Below are positions 37,673 to 48,142 of a stretch of 64,000 bases of DNA, piece after piece. The notes beneath the pieces are model-generated. The model was not told where the DNA came from. It saw only the letters and a program-made list of their open reading frames with translations, and searched no databases. Each line of letters starts with the position of its first letter. Position 1 is the first letter of the stretch. The position numbers and the translations under genes are program-made. This stretch comes from Amoebophrya sp. A120 (Eukaryota > Sar > Dinophyceae > Syndiniales > Amoebophryaceae), in the NCBI GenBank assembly GCA_905178155.1, contig CAJINV010000009.1, positions 1,609,907 to 1,673,906 on the forward strand, written 5' to 3'.

Positions 37673-40551
37673 ATGGCGTCATCCTCGTCTTCCAGTGGCA
37701 CTCCGTACCAGCGAGTCGGTGGCACTAACTCCGCGCCGCCGCCCGCCGCAGTCCTCCCGTCCGTTGATGAGGCCGCGACTCTTTTCAACGCTAACGAGTC
37801 GCCGCGGCCCCGCTCTCCCGGACGGATGCGGGTGACCCGGGACAACGACCTATCCTGAGTAAAAACGTACCCACGCCAGAGTTGTAATGCAGATTTGCAA
37901 AGACAGGAAGACTTGTAATGCGCATCCCCATGAGAGCCATTTCCAGTCGTGTTTTGGAATTTGTGATGCTGTGAACAGGATGAGCAGATGAATCTGTGAC
38001 GCGACTGCACTTGCTAACCTGCACTACACTGCAGAGCGCAACTTGTCATGCGTGACTCACAACACTCCTAGGCTTGTGTTGCAAAATCCCAATCCTGACT
38101 CTGGTGTGGGTACGTTTTTACTCAGGATACGACCCGGCGCCCCCGCCGCCCACCGGGTGCTGCGCGATCCGCGACCAGGACATGGTGATCACTGATTTGG
38201 CCCCCTTCGAGCAGGGGAGACCGTGCTACCTCGTCGTGTTTCCGATTTTTCTCCTCGCGGTGCTCGCGATGTTCTTCCTCCACTTGGAGTTCGAGCTTGT
38301 GTTGCTCCGGACGCTCGACAAGGAGAAGATCGAGGAAAAAGTGCAGAAGTTCCTGCCGGCCGGGGCCAGCTACTTCCGGATGTCGCTGGAGTCCATGCGC
38401 GACCGGCTGTACGTTTCCGAATTCTCCGTGGCACTCACGATAGGCATCGTCCTCTTCGTCGTGTACTACGTCGGGCCGAAGATGATCGCGAACCGGTTTG
38501 TGATCCCGATCAAGACGCCCATTAGTCTGGCCTACGTGTGGCGGGGCGCCAGTTTCGCGGTCCTGCTGGCCTTCGTCTTGGAGGCGTACGGACAGGTAGA
38601 GCTGATGAAGAACATTCAGTTGAAGGAGGAGGACGTCGACCCCGCCGCGAATGGTGCGCAAGAAAAAATAAGTCGTGCAGTGGCTAGTACAACCACGGCG
38701 AGCATTGGTTCTCTTGCCGCGGAGATGGAAGCAGAGGAGGCACAGTTTGACCTTCTGTCGACCCATCTGTCAGACGGGATGGAGCTGTTTTCGAAGGACT
38801 CGGTCCAGTCAACGAGCTTCGCGTCCGTCCCCTTGACCATCTACAGCATTGCCGACTACGCCTTTTCGAATGTCTGCAACGTTGTCGCTGCGCTCTTCTC
38901 GTCGCCAGGACCAGCATCTGGAGCAAGCAGAGAAGAAGATGCTGTTGCGTCCTTATCTCCTGCCTCTGCGTCGGAGAGAATCGCAGAGAAAATTGATGAC
39001 GTGCCAGCGATTGCAAGGACTAGCGGAAGCGGTCGTGAGGTCGTTGGAAGTGGAGTAGAAGAAAACGCGCCGCCCGGAAGCAACCGACGACCATTTGTCG
39101 TCGAAAACGATGCGCTGCCAATGAACGGCGTGGAGCTCGAAAACGCGACCACATCAGCTTCAGAAGATCGTGATGAAGAACTACACATCATCAACATCGA
39201 CAAGGATCCCGATGAAATGACTCCGCAGGAGCTGGCGCGCCACGAGCGCCAGTACCTGCAGAGTGAGGATGACGCGGGCAAAACGTTGCGCTTGTTCGAC
39301 GCGATAAAGGACATGGAGCCCGAAAACGACCAGGAGGGCACTCCGCTCGAGGAGCAAGAGGATAGGCGAAGAGGACTACTACACGACATTCGAAATAACG
39401 AACCAAAGCCAGAAGGAGGAAGGAATCTTATGTCCCAGGAAGAGGCAAAGAAGCTTTTGTCGCAACGGCAACACGACAGCCCACTGAATCAGGACCAGGG
39501 TCAACAAAAGAAGAAGAAAAAGAACTTCCGCGACATCCTGAACAAATCGCAGACCATTTCGAAATACCCCGGTTTGATCCTCGGCGTGATGTTCTTTGCC
39601 GCTCTGTTCGAGGAGATCGCCAAGCTTCTGACGCTCTTGTTCGCGTTCGCGCGCGTCAAGGAGGAGATCCTCTCTACCCCCACGTGCTGTTTTTGCCACA
39701 GCTGCGGCTTTGGCGACTGTCGCGGCTACATTGTGCGAAGGTTTGAGGCATTTGTGTTTTACGGTGTGTGCGTCGGTCTGGGGTTCATGCTCACGGAAAA
39801 CGTCAAGTACTTCACCATGATCGGTTTGTCGCCGGACATCGGATTTCACCGGGAGGAGGCCGAAACCGAGACCTACTGGATGCGCCGGTTTCTCGCACTC
39901 GTGAGAAACTTGTTCAACCTGCACCCCTTCTTGACGGGGTGCGCGGCGGCAAGGTACAACAAAGACAAACAGTGTTTTCTGACTACTGTTCTGTTTTTAG
40001 AATGAGAGACAAGGAGCATGCCATACCGTCCGTCCGAAAAAGCAAACAAACTTTGTTCATCCCAAAACAGGATAGCGCCCTTCCTCTACCATCGCGCAGA
40101 GGTCGCTCAGCATCCCCTGTCATCCCCCACGGCAGCGGCGGGTTCGTCATCTTCGCGAGGGCAGCCGGTCCCAATTACAGAAGAGGCCGCAGGGACATCA
40201 GCAGCGGCAGAAGGAGAAGCTGCACCAGCTCCACCGTACCAGAGCTTTGTCCGGATTCACCATAATCCGGACTACACGGTGTTATTCAAAGCCTTGTGGC
40301 TGCCCGTTTTGATCCACACCCTGTACGACGCTGGGTCGGTGTTCATCATGCTCATCTCGCCCTGGTGCCTGCTCTGGTTTCCTGTGTTGGTATCTCTCAT
40401 CGCCATGGTGATCTTCTACTTCGACGTGGTTGCGCTGCGAACCTTGAAGATCGACCCAGATTTCTTTCTCGAGGATGCGCCCAATCGGAGCGGTGTCAAC
40501 ACCGCCGGCGGGGGACAAGATGGTATCATGGCACTGCAGAGTGTGGTGTGA
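37673..40551 (+). CDS. PrsW-family intramembrane protease, 3 exons, one introner
   Basis: Exons 37673-37850, 38135-39953 and 40071-40551 give 825 residues. The first intron is an introner; the second is GT-AG. After a Ser/Pro-rich cytosolic start there are membrane segments (YLVVFPIFLLAVLAMFFLHL, VALTIGIVLFVVYYVG, GASFAVLLAFVLEAYG), a long acidic insert, then the protease core: FFAALFEEIAKLL near 550 with the EExxK-type catalytic motif, FYGVCVGLGFMLTENVKYF near 606, NLHPFLTG near 656 and LPVLIHTLYDAG near 748. These are the conserved Glu and His motifs of PrsW/CAAX-type membrane metalloproteases. Bacterial PrsW cleaves anti-sigma factors; the eukaryotic substrate is unknown. The roughly 300-residue acidic insert and N-terminal tail are unusual additions. 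Confidence 0.85.
37851..38129 (+). mobile_element. Introner element 3 (279 bp)
   Basis: Perfect terminal inverted repeats of more than 20 bp: TATCCTGAGTAAAAACGTAC at the left, ending GTTTTTACTCAGGATA at the right. Perfect 5-bp duplication CGACC at 37846-37850 and 38130-38134. Removing 284 nt joins DND to PAPPPP in frame. Its interior is clearly similar to the element at 44888 (shared CATTTCCAGTCGTGTTT, for example). Confidence 0.92.
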
Positions 40552-41125
40552 ATTGGAATTTTTCAGGACCGACCGCACTCTGGTTGGTACCACCAATGGT
40601 GCGCGTGCACCGGAAAGAGAGCGTGAGCGGAAACTGCCGGTATCCCGAAATTGAACTTTAAGGGTGTTGCAGCTAACGCCTTAGACAGGCGATGGACAAG
40701 CGTGGCAAACAAAGTGACTGGTCGTGAAAGTAGACCGCAAGTATCAGGGAGACAGGTACCTGCAGCTGTTCGGAAATCGCGTTTCTGATCAGAGCGCTGC
40801 ATGAGTTTCTCTTGGGTCAGAGTAGCTGTATACAAGTGCGAGACTTCCTTGACGTGGAAGTAGCCAGCCGTCGAGTGAAGATGTTGCATACTTATGCAGC
40901 AAAGAGATTCCATCACAGATCTACTTAGATCCAAATCAGCGCATTTATTCCAGTGTGACGAGCGAAAGGAAAACGAAGGGCTTTTGACGCGGATCGAAAA
41001 AAATTGGTCCCGCGTTCCATGGATTATGCAAGATGTTCCGGCTGGTGGCACTGACACCTGTGCAGTGACTTGACGCGCAAAAAGCGGGCCTCGGATATTA
41101 GCATACCCTGATTTTTTCGGCTGGT
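40552..41125. other. Intergenic, nothing identified
   Basis: Short interval between the protease gene and the WD40 gene; no feature supported. Confidence 0.5.
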
Positions 41126-44100
41126 ATGTCGAGTTCCTCGGATACCGACCCCGGGACCCGGCGGGGCAAGAGGAACGAGGATGGTGATAACCCGCCTCCA
41201 GAGGGCGAAACGGGCCCGGACGGGGAACCAAGGGAGCCGAAACAGGAAGCACCAGCGCCACCGGTTGCGAAAAAGCCGTCGAAAAGGCTAAAGATGAGCA
41301 GCGATAAGTTTCTCACCGTCAGAGACCACGCCCAAAGGGCACTCATGAACTTCTACAAGGAGATCGACGCACTGCAGCTAGTAAAAGTGTCGAGAACGTA
41401 CGTGGAAAAGTTAGACGAGCCGGTGTTTGTGTCGCTGCTTCTTCCTTACTTGAAGGCGACAAACGAGGGGCTGATGGACGAAAGGTATCAATTTTTCGAC
41501 AGAAGCGAGTAATCATAAACAACGCAACTGCACGTGCGATTTTTTTATGTAGATGGAATGCGCCTCTACACCACTCAAATCCAACTATTGTCGTTTGAAT
41601 TTCCACTGTAGTAAGCTGAAGATCTACCACGAAAGTTTGGTTCAAGGGTATAACGAGGCGAACAAAAAAATCCACAGCGCCTTTCCCACGCCGAGCGAGA
41701 GGGAGTTCGTCCTGCGTTTTGCGTGTCATCAGCTGTTCGATTCCGTCAGCTTAGACGGCACCCTGTCCTGGGATTCACTGCTGGAATTCATCATTCATTG
41801 GAGCGACGGATTAATCGAGAGAGAGAACTACGCGAAATTTTTCCTGACGCCGAATCTGATGTGCCTGGAGAAGCCCAGCGCCATCGACGGCGGGTTTCAA
41901 ACGGCCTACTGTGTGGAAAACATACCAAGATACGGCGGAAAATGCGTCATTCTACTCGAAGCCGGGCTGGAAGAGTCTGTGCAGGGCGGACAGGTTTTGC
42001 GCTTCGTCGACCCAATGACGGGGAAGTTGCGAGGGACGTTGAAGGTATCAATGAAAGAGGCATTTTTAATCGCATGAGGTTCAGGAGGACGCACGAGGAA
42101 CCCGCACCCGCTCCAGGTGGATTGAGATTAAACAGTGTTCCTACTAGTCGTCTTTCGAATTGTTCGGTGAGGATTTAAGATTTTCAAATTTGATCAACAC
42201 TCTTCACCGAAAGGTGCCCGTACCCCGCGCCCCCATCCTTGTGCAGAAGGAGGAGGACCCGGGTCCGACACGAGAAGTGTTATCCGTGCAGTACCTCCCC
42301 TACACAAACGTGCTGCTCACGGCCAGCAACGCCAAGTTTTTGATGTGTTGGGACGTCGACACCAACCGACCCTGCAAGAAGATTTTTCTTCACGACCAGA
42401 AGGAGGGTGCGCAGCTATTGACCTTCTCCCACCTCCACTACAGTGAGGAGGAAAAGAGCGTGTTTCTGATCGAATTCGAGCAGGGCCGAGTTTACCGCTG
42501 GTATTTGCAAAACGTGAAGTGGAGAGCATACAACGAAGATGTGTGGGATATCTACATCAAAGACGACCCGAGAATAGTTCCCCTGACCAACGGGCACGGG
42601 AAACCCGTCCTGTGCTGCGTGGTACCACCCTGGAGGATTCTTTGTGTTTGAAATAATACGTGATACATGGTATCAACATGACGAGGCAAGAAAAAACGTA
42701 TACGTGTTGACATGAGGCTACTTCCTCGATGTTGATCTTCATTCGAAATTTATCCGTGATTCAAAAAACAAAACTATCAGATGCTGACCGGCAAGCGCAT
42801 GCTTGCCACGGGTTGTGTGGACGGCAGTATCATTCTCTGGGACACGATTTCCAACGCGAAAAAGCAGCACCTCTCGCAAACCAATGGGCACAGTCTGGGT
42901 GTGAAGAGTTTAACTTTCTCCCCGGAGAAGCAATTGCTAATCTCTGCCGGCTACGACAGTCGGGTGATCATCTGGGACCCCCACGCGGGAACGAAAATCT
43001 CCACGCTTTGCGAAGCTGGGTGCTCCATCGTCGACATTTGCTATCCAAGAAAAAAACTGTGTTAGTGTAACTTTATTTGGCTGACAGCATCACAAATATG
43101 CTCTACATGACAGAGAAAACCTGTCATGCGTGGCTTGTAAGGGAAAATACACATGAAAAAAGAACTTCATGGTTGTGTGGCATGACAGGTGTAACTCTGT
43201 TGCATGTTTTACATTACAGAGTTACACTTACACAGTTTTTTTCTTGCATATTTGCCTGTTAGGCTTCAACAACTACGTCTGCGCTTTCGACAACGAAAGC
43301 ACCTGCAAAATCTACGATTTGAACACGTAAGTCCTGTATTTGAGTTTGTTTTGTTTTATTCAAGTAAGTAGTTCAACTTCATCAAGCATAAGCAAAAGTG
43401 ACGAGGACGCGCACCACTTCAGGATGCTGCTGCAACTATTTGCTTCGACATTTTTTCAATTTTTTTATTCAGTAAATTCAAGAAAAAAACCGCAGCCTTG
43501 AGCAGTTCCAAGTTTTTGTCGCGGACGGCGTTGGGAAAAACACGAAGGGCAAGTCCGACCTGGCTCTCGGCCCGATCAAGTGCATGTGCAAAATCTCCGA
43601 GAACAGAATAATGTTTGCGGGGAGCCGAGTTTTGTTCTGGGATAGCACGCCCGAGGATCCGTTAGTCACGAGCGAGAACCCGATTCCGTGCTTTGCGTAT
43701 TTACCCTATCCCAACCAAGAACTGGCTCTGCCCGTAAAGACCGACATCGTGGTGTGGGACGTGTTTCGGGGAATACCAAAGCGCACGTTGGTCAAGGTAC
43801 AACTCCTGTTGATCTTCGCAGAAGACACTGCTGATGTGACAAGAAGGTGAAAAAGATGAGGCTGGTTAATGGTGCATGACGATTCTGAAATGAAATGTTG
43901 AGTGTGTCAAGAAAACCACCATAAAATAATGATGCAACGTGGTGAAAAATGAAATCCGCACGTACTTTCCACATCCAGGTTTGCTCCAACCCGGTGACAG
44001 CCCTCTCTTCCGCGAGTGAGGGAAAACGCTTCCTGGTCGGGTCAGAACGCGGGGAGGTCGGAGTGTTTCTCACGAACAGCTGCGGAATGCGATTGAAGTC

Positions 44101-47100
44101 CCTGGCCGCCCACCAGACGGAAATCGTTGCGGTCGAAGCGCTGAACGACGTGAAGAGGATAGTTTCGCTCTGTGCGTTTAAGGTGATCCACGTCCACGAC
44201 GACACGCACGACCGGAAGACGACGTTGCTGAAGAAAATCGAAATGAATAATTGTTCCTTTCTCAAGCTGTCGGGCATTCCGCACGGGAACGTGATTGCGT
44301 GTCCCGTGCAGGAGGGCTACGTTGTGTGGTGGAGCGTCGCACCGATCAAGTACGAAGCGGGTGAGCCGCCGGCGAACCACGAGGACTTGGATGCAAACGA
44401 GAAGCCGCACAACAGTCCCGTGATCGGGTGCGCGTTCCTGGAGTCGCATCCCCTGCTGCTCACGTTAGACTCGGAGGGCGTCATCGTTTTTTGGGGGTAC
44501 AGAAAACCTCTGCCCATGTACTCTGTCCACTGGAAGAGCAACCTGGAGAAACACTTCGAGGATAACATGGGCGCGCTCAACACGATATCAAATGCAAAAG
44601 TGTCTGGGTCTGGAATGTTGCCGGGTTTGTCATGCATATTTTGCATGACCCAAAATGTCTGCAATGCATGACCTAGCATCACAGATTTTTAGAGGGCTTC
44701 CTGATGCCTAACCCGCATGACAAATGCCCTCCCCACGTAGCACAAACTAGACTCCTCTTGCTGATCATGCAATGCAGGAATTTTTTAGAGTCCAGAGTTA
44801 GCATCACAATCTCCAACTCTTCCAGACCCAGACATTTTTGCAATCCATACACGACACTGAACACGCCGATAAAGAACCTCGGCGGCATATCCTGTGCAAA
44901 AACATCCCCACACCCCAGAGTTGTCATGCAAATGTGCAATGACAGAAAGATTTGTAATGCGCTCTAGCATGCGAGGCATTTCCAGTCGTGTTTGGGAATT
45001 TGTAATGCTGTAAACAGGACGAGAAAATGGCTTTGTCATGCGGCTTTCCTTGCCAGCCAGTACTACACTGCAGATCGAAACTTGTCATGCAGAACCCCAA
45101 AAACTTGGGGATTTGTGTTGCAGACTTCCCATATTGACTATGGTGTGGGGACATTTTTACATAGGATACGGCACCTCCGCGTCCAGCACATTGACCGGAG
45201 CCGCGACGGCGGACGGAACCGGCGCTGTCCCGCCACCGGCGTCCACGCCGGGAGGCAGCAGCGGCCGAGAAACGAGCGGCTTCCTGTCACCGGAGAAACA
45301 AGCCCTAGAGGACGAAGGGCCGCCGCCAATAACCAGCTGGGCGCAATTGGGTACTTCTACCGAGTAAACTTTGTTTGTCAACAGCATATGGTCTTCTTTT
45401 ATTTTTCAAGGCACGACGAGCAGATGAAGTTGAAGTTTTTTTCTTGTTCGTCTTGCCCTGTCTCTGCTATGTCTCGTCATGGGCTATGGCTAAGTATGCT
45501 GTGTGAAGATCTGCACTTCCGTGCTCATTGGATCCGATATTAACCAGGGGGCGTAACCTCCATGGCGTTCGACCGCACTCACAATCTGTTCTACGTGGGC
45601 ACTGACAGCGGGAGCGTGAGCAAATGGTCCATCACCGAACTGCTGAAGCAGGTGGAGCGGTCCATCCGGCAACGGGAAAGAAAAGCGTCCAACTCTTCAA
45701 GTTCGAATCCCAGTTCCGGGATGCAGTTCCGGCGCAACAGCCAGATCAGCAGCAAGAAGGAGAAGGAAGTGAAATTGCACCTGAACTGGCTGGTCTCTAA
45801 CGCGTTCGGTAACGTGCAGACCAAGGGGCCGGTCGACTTGCTGCAGTACGGAAAGGACAACTTGCTCTTCGCCAGCAACATTTTGCAGCAAACGGTCTAC
45901 CTGCTCGACGCCAGCAATGGCACGATCGTCGGGAAACTGCAGAAGAAGCTTTTGCTATGGAACTACCCCGTGGAAACTGGGTTCCCGCACTTCCACCAAA
46001 TGATTGCCAGCGGCGCCGGGAGTGGAGCGAATTCTTTGCAAACAACACTGGAAGGAGCTGCAAGTGGGGCGAATTTCACAAGTGGAACTACGGCAAATAA
46101 CATCACGGCGACAACGGTCAACGAAGGAGGAGGACCTGCAGGAGCAGTGGACAAGGACGCGGCTCTTGTGGTCTGCACCACCTCCGCGGAGCAGCTCCTG
46201 AAGATAGAAACGGACAAGATCAACAAAACCCTGTCCATATGCTCTGCAAAAGTATCGTACTCGTAAGTACTAATTGCAATCATGCATGACAAATCTTGTT
46301 TCTTAGCCAAATCAGCATTACAAACTCCATTTTTCCTTCTGAAAAAACTTGTATTGCGATTTGTACTAGTGCGATGCTTTTTCGCAGGATAGTCCATCCG
46401 GGAGATGGTGGAGATGCCCGAGACGGACGCCGACGTGGAACACAAAGCCACGGATATCAAGAAGAAAAATCCCCCTCCCCACATCAAAACGGAAATCTGT
46501 GATGCAGATTTGTGGTCACAAATCAGCTTTGTCATGCTAGAAGGAAAGACGTGCGGAGTGTAGTGCTGGCTGGCGTGGGAAAGCGTTGCGCCTTCAGCAT
46601 GACAGAGAGCAACTGGAAGTGGGAAACAGCATGACAAATTGCCTACAAACGAGGCCACAACTGCGGCTCTTGGCCCTCTGGCATAGCAAGTCGATTTGTG
46701 TACTCAAATACGGCATGACAAGTTTCGTTTTCGATATGGGGAGGGGGATTTTTTCCTCTTGATAACGGAACTGCAGGACCCAGAGCTGATGATGAAGCAG
46801 GAGAAGAAGCAGACCGCGATAGAGGGCTCCTGGCGCGAGGAGCTGCGAAGAAAGAAGAAGTTCAGCGACAAGGTTCCGTCCATGTGCTCGCCGGAACGAA
46901 TCCTGCAGGCCAGCCAGAACCGCAGCGTCCGACTGTCGCGCCACAGCGTGTTTTCCGACTCGAGTGAGTACCTCGGGTCCATGAGCGATGCCTCCAACTG
47001 GAAGCCGCCGTTGAAATCGGGGCTAAAGCGCGGAAAACGCTTTGAAGACAGCGTGCAGTCCAGCGGCGACCGGTTGGCAGAAGCACTGGACAAGATCGGA

Positions 47101-47142
47101 GCGGTGAACATTGCTGAAAACTTCAGGAGTACGAGGTTTTAG
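41126..47142 (+). CDS. WD40-repeat protein with EF-hand-like N-terminus, 12 exons
   Basis: Exons 41126-41484, 41612-42044, 42214-42621, 42781-43041, 43256-43326, 43496-43796, 43979-44585, 44855-44887, 45174-45350, 45548-46238, 46398-46454 and 46770-47142 total 3771 nt, giving 1256 residues. Six introns are GT-AG; five are introners. A disordered acidic head is followed by LFDSVSLDGTLSWDSLLEF near 160, which resembles an EF-hand helix-loop. WD40 blades then run through most of the protein (NAKFLMCWDVDTN, GCVDGSIILWDT, AGYDSRVIIWDPHAG, YVCAFDNESTCKIYDL, VGTDSGSVSKWSI), and the tail is basic and Ser-rich. The EF-hand plus WD40 order recalls WDR49/WDR64-type proteins, some of them ciliary; this is inference. 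The exon between the introners at 44586 and 44888 is only 33 nt. Confidence 0.85.
43042..43250 (+). mobile_element. Introner element 4 (209 bp)
   Basis: Left end TATCCAAGAAAAAAACTGTG pairs with right end CACAGTTTTTTTCTTGCATA. Perfect 5-bp duplication TTTGC at 43037-43041 and 43251-43255. Removing 214 nt joins IVDIC to LLGFNNYVCAFD, a continuous WD40 strand. A GT-AG alternative (gttagt to tgttag) also keeps frame here, so this one is less diagnostic on splice sites. Confidence 0.85.
44586..44849 (+). mobile_element. Introner element 5 (264 bp)
   Basis: Left TATCAAATGCAAAAGTGTCT with TGGGTCTGGA; right TCCAGACCCAGACATTTTTG ending CCATA. Perfect 5-bp duplication CACGA at 44581-44585 and 44850-44854. 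Excision of 269 nt joins ALNT to TLNTPIKNLGG in frame. Same subfamily as the element at 20825. Confidence 0.9.
44888..45168 (+). mobile_element. Introner element 6 (281 bp)
   Basis: Left TATCCTGTGCAAAAACATCC, right GGTGTGGGGACATTTTTACA ending TAGGATA. Perfect 5-bp duplication CGGCA at 44883-44887 and 45169-45173. Excision of 286 nt joins LGG to TSASSTLTG in frame. Sequence similar throughout to the element at 37851, 7 kb upstream in another gene. Confidence 0.9.
46238..46391 (+). mobile_element. Introner element 7 (154 bp)
   Basis: Left TATGCTCTGCAAAAGTATCG, right CGATGCTTTTTCGCAGGATA, imperfect inverted repeats. Perfect 5-bp duplication GTCCA at 46233-46237 and 46392-46396. Excision of 159 nt joins DKINKTLS to IREMVEMPE in frame. 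The smallest of the set. Confidence 0.85.
46455..46764 (+). mobile_element. Introner element 8 (310 bp)
   Basis: Left TATCAAGAAGAAAAATCCCC with CTCCCCA; right TGGGGAGGGGGATTTTTTCC ending TCTTGATA. Perfect 5-bp duplication ACGGA at 46450-46454 and 46765-46769. Excision of 315 nt joins EHKATE to LQDPELMMKQ in frame. Many GCATGACA words inside in both orientations. Confidence 0.9.
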
Positions 47143-48142
47143 CGTACATATTACAAGGCGGCGCTGCAGTTGTGGGCTCGCAAGACCGGGCTGCAAAGAA
47201 GAATTATCCTATGTTTTAGTCGAGACGTCCTCGAAACAACGAATCCTGTAAAATCATTTTCGTTTTCGTTTCACTTGAAATAGTCATGTCACTATCGCTA
47301 TCGACGCTTCGTCCCATTACAGAAATGACATCTTCAAGCATCAAAACAACTTCGAACTTGTTTTCGTTTTCGCTTTGACAAAAGATTGCGCGAGAGAGCT
47401 AGAATGTATCTGCTTATTTGTATGATTCACAAAAACGCAAGCACCACAACGGTGGCAGACAGGAAATGCAGCACGGTCTTTTTTCGAAAAGCTCACGTAA
47501 AAAAAGGAAGCGCGGCTTGCGATTGGTGCTTTCCCTACGACCAGGGTGATGCGAGCCCATGGTGCATTTAAGTACTTGATTATGTTTCTCGGTGTCCCAT
47601 CGTGGTCGTATGTCTATGTGTATGTTTACGAAGGGATGAAACTGAAAGATCGTCGTGTGTTTCGAACTGACATACAGGGAGGAGAAGATGAGAAGGAGTG
47701 CGTGCAGGCTCGTTCCTTGTCAAATTGTCATCGTCTGGAGAGATGGAAACGCAAAGTGTGAAAGAAAATTTGGAGATCGCAGGCTTGGAAAAAAAACTGA
47801 AGATCATTTTTGAAAACCAACTTCAACTGAACGAACGTAGGAAATTCTCGTGCGTGAGCTTTCGCAACAACCTCTTTCTACCACAATTCTTGCACGTTAT
47901 CAGTGCAAAAAAAGCGATGGGTTGGCAGAGATTGAAGTGCAGCCTGGCTGCTTCTGCGGCTTTGGCCGCCGGCGTTTGGGGAATCGAGAAGGAAAAGCTG
48001 AAGACCGAGGACAAAGACGCGGCGAAAATCAGTGACGCGCCGGTGCAGTTTTTGGTCTATTTTTGATGAGTACTTCGCACAAAACTTTTCAACTCGACCG
48101 AGCTTGCAATTTTTCGTTATCAAAAGGTGGAAATGAAAATGA
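47143..48142. other. Intergenic, with a possible alternative first exon
   Basis: Mostly without coding signal. Around 47917 an ATG opens a signal-peptide-like segment (LKCSLAASAALAAGVWG) followed by GIEKEKLKTEDKDAAK and a GT at a phase-0 codon boundary. This could be an alternative first exon for the next gene, through the acceptor at 48238-48240. Confidence 0.4.

Noticed and set aside
37853-38127. Interpreting the protease introner as a TA-target (mariner-like) insertion
   Set aside because: TA is present at both ends, but a 2-bp duplication would put the flanking exons out of frame, whereas the 5-bp CGACC duplication restores frame; the same holds in the other elements.
45685-45725. tRNA T-arm-like AAGTTCGAATCCCAG
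   Set aside because: No matching acceptor stem, anticodon arm or D-arm around it, and it lies inside a well-supported WD40 coding exon.
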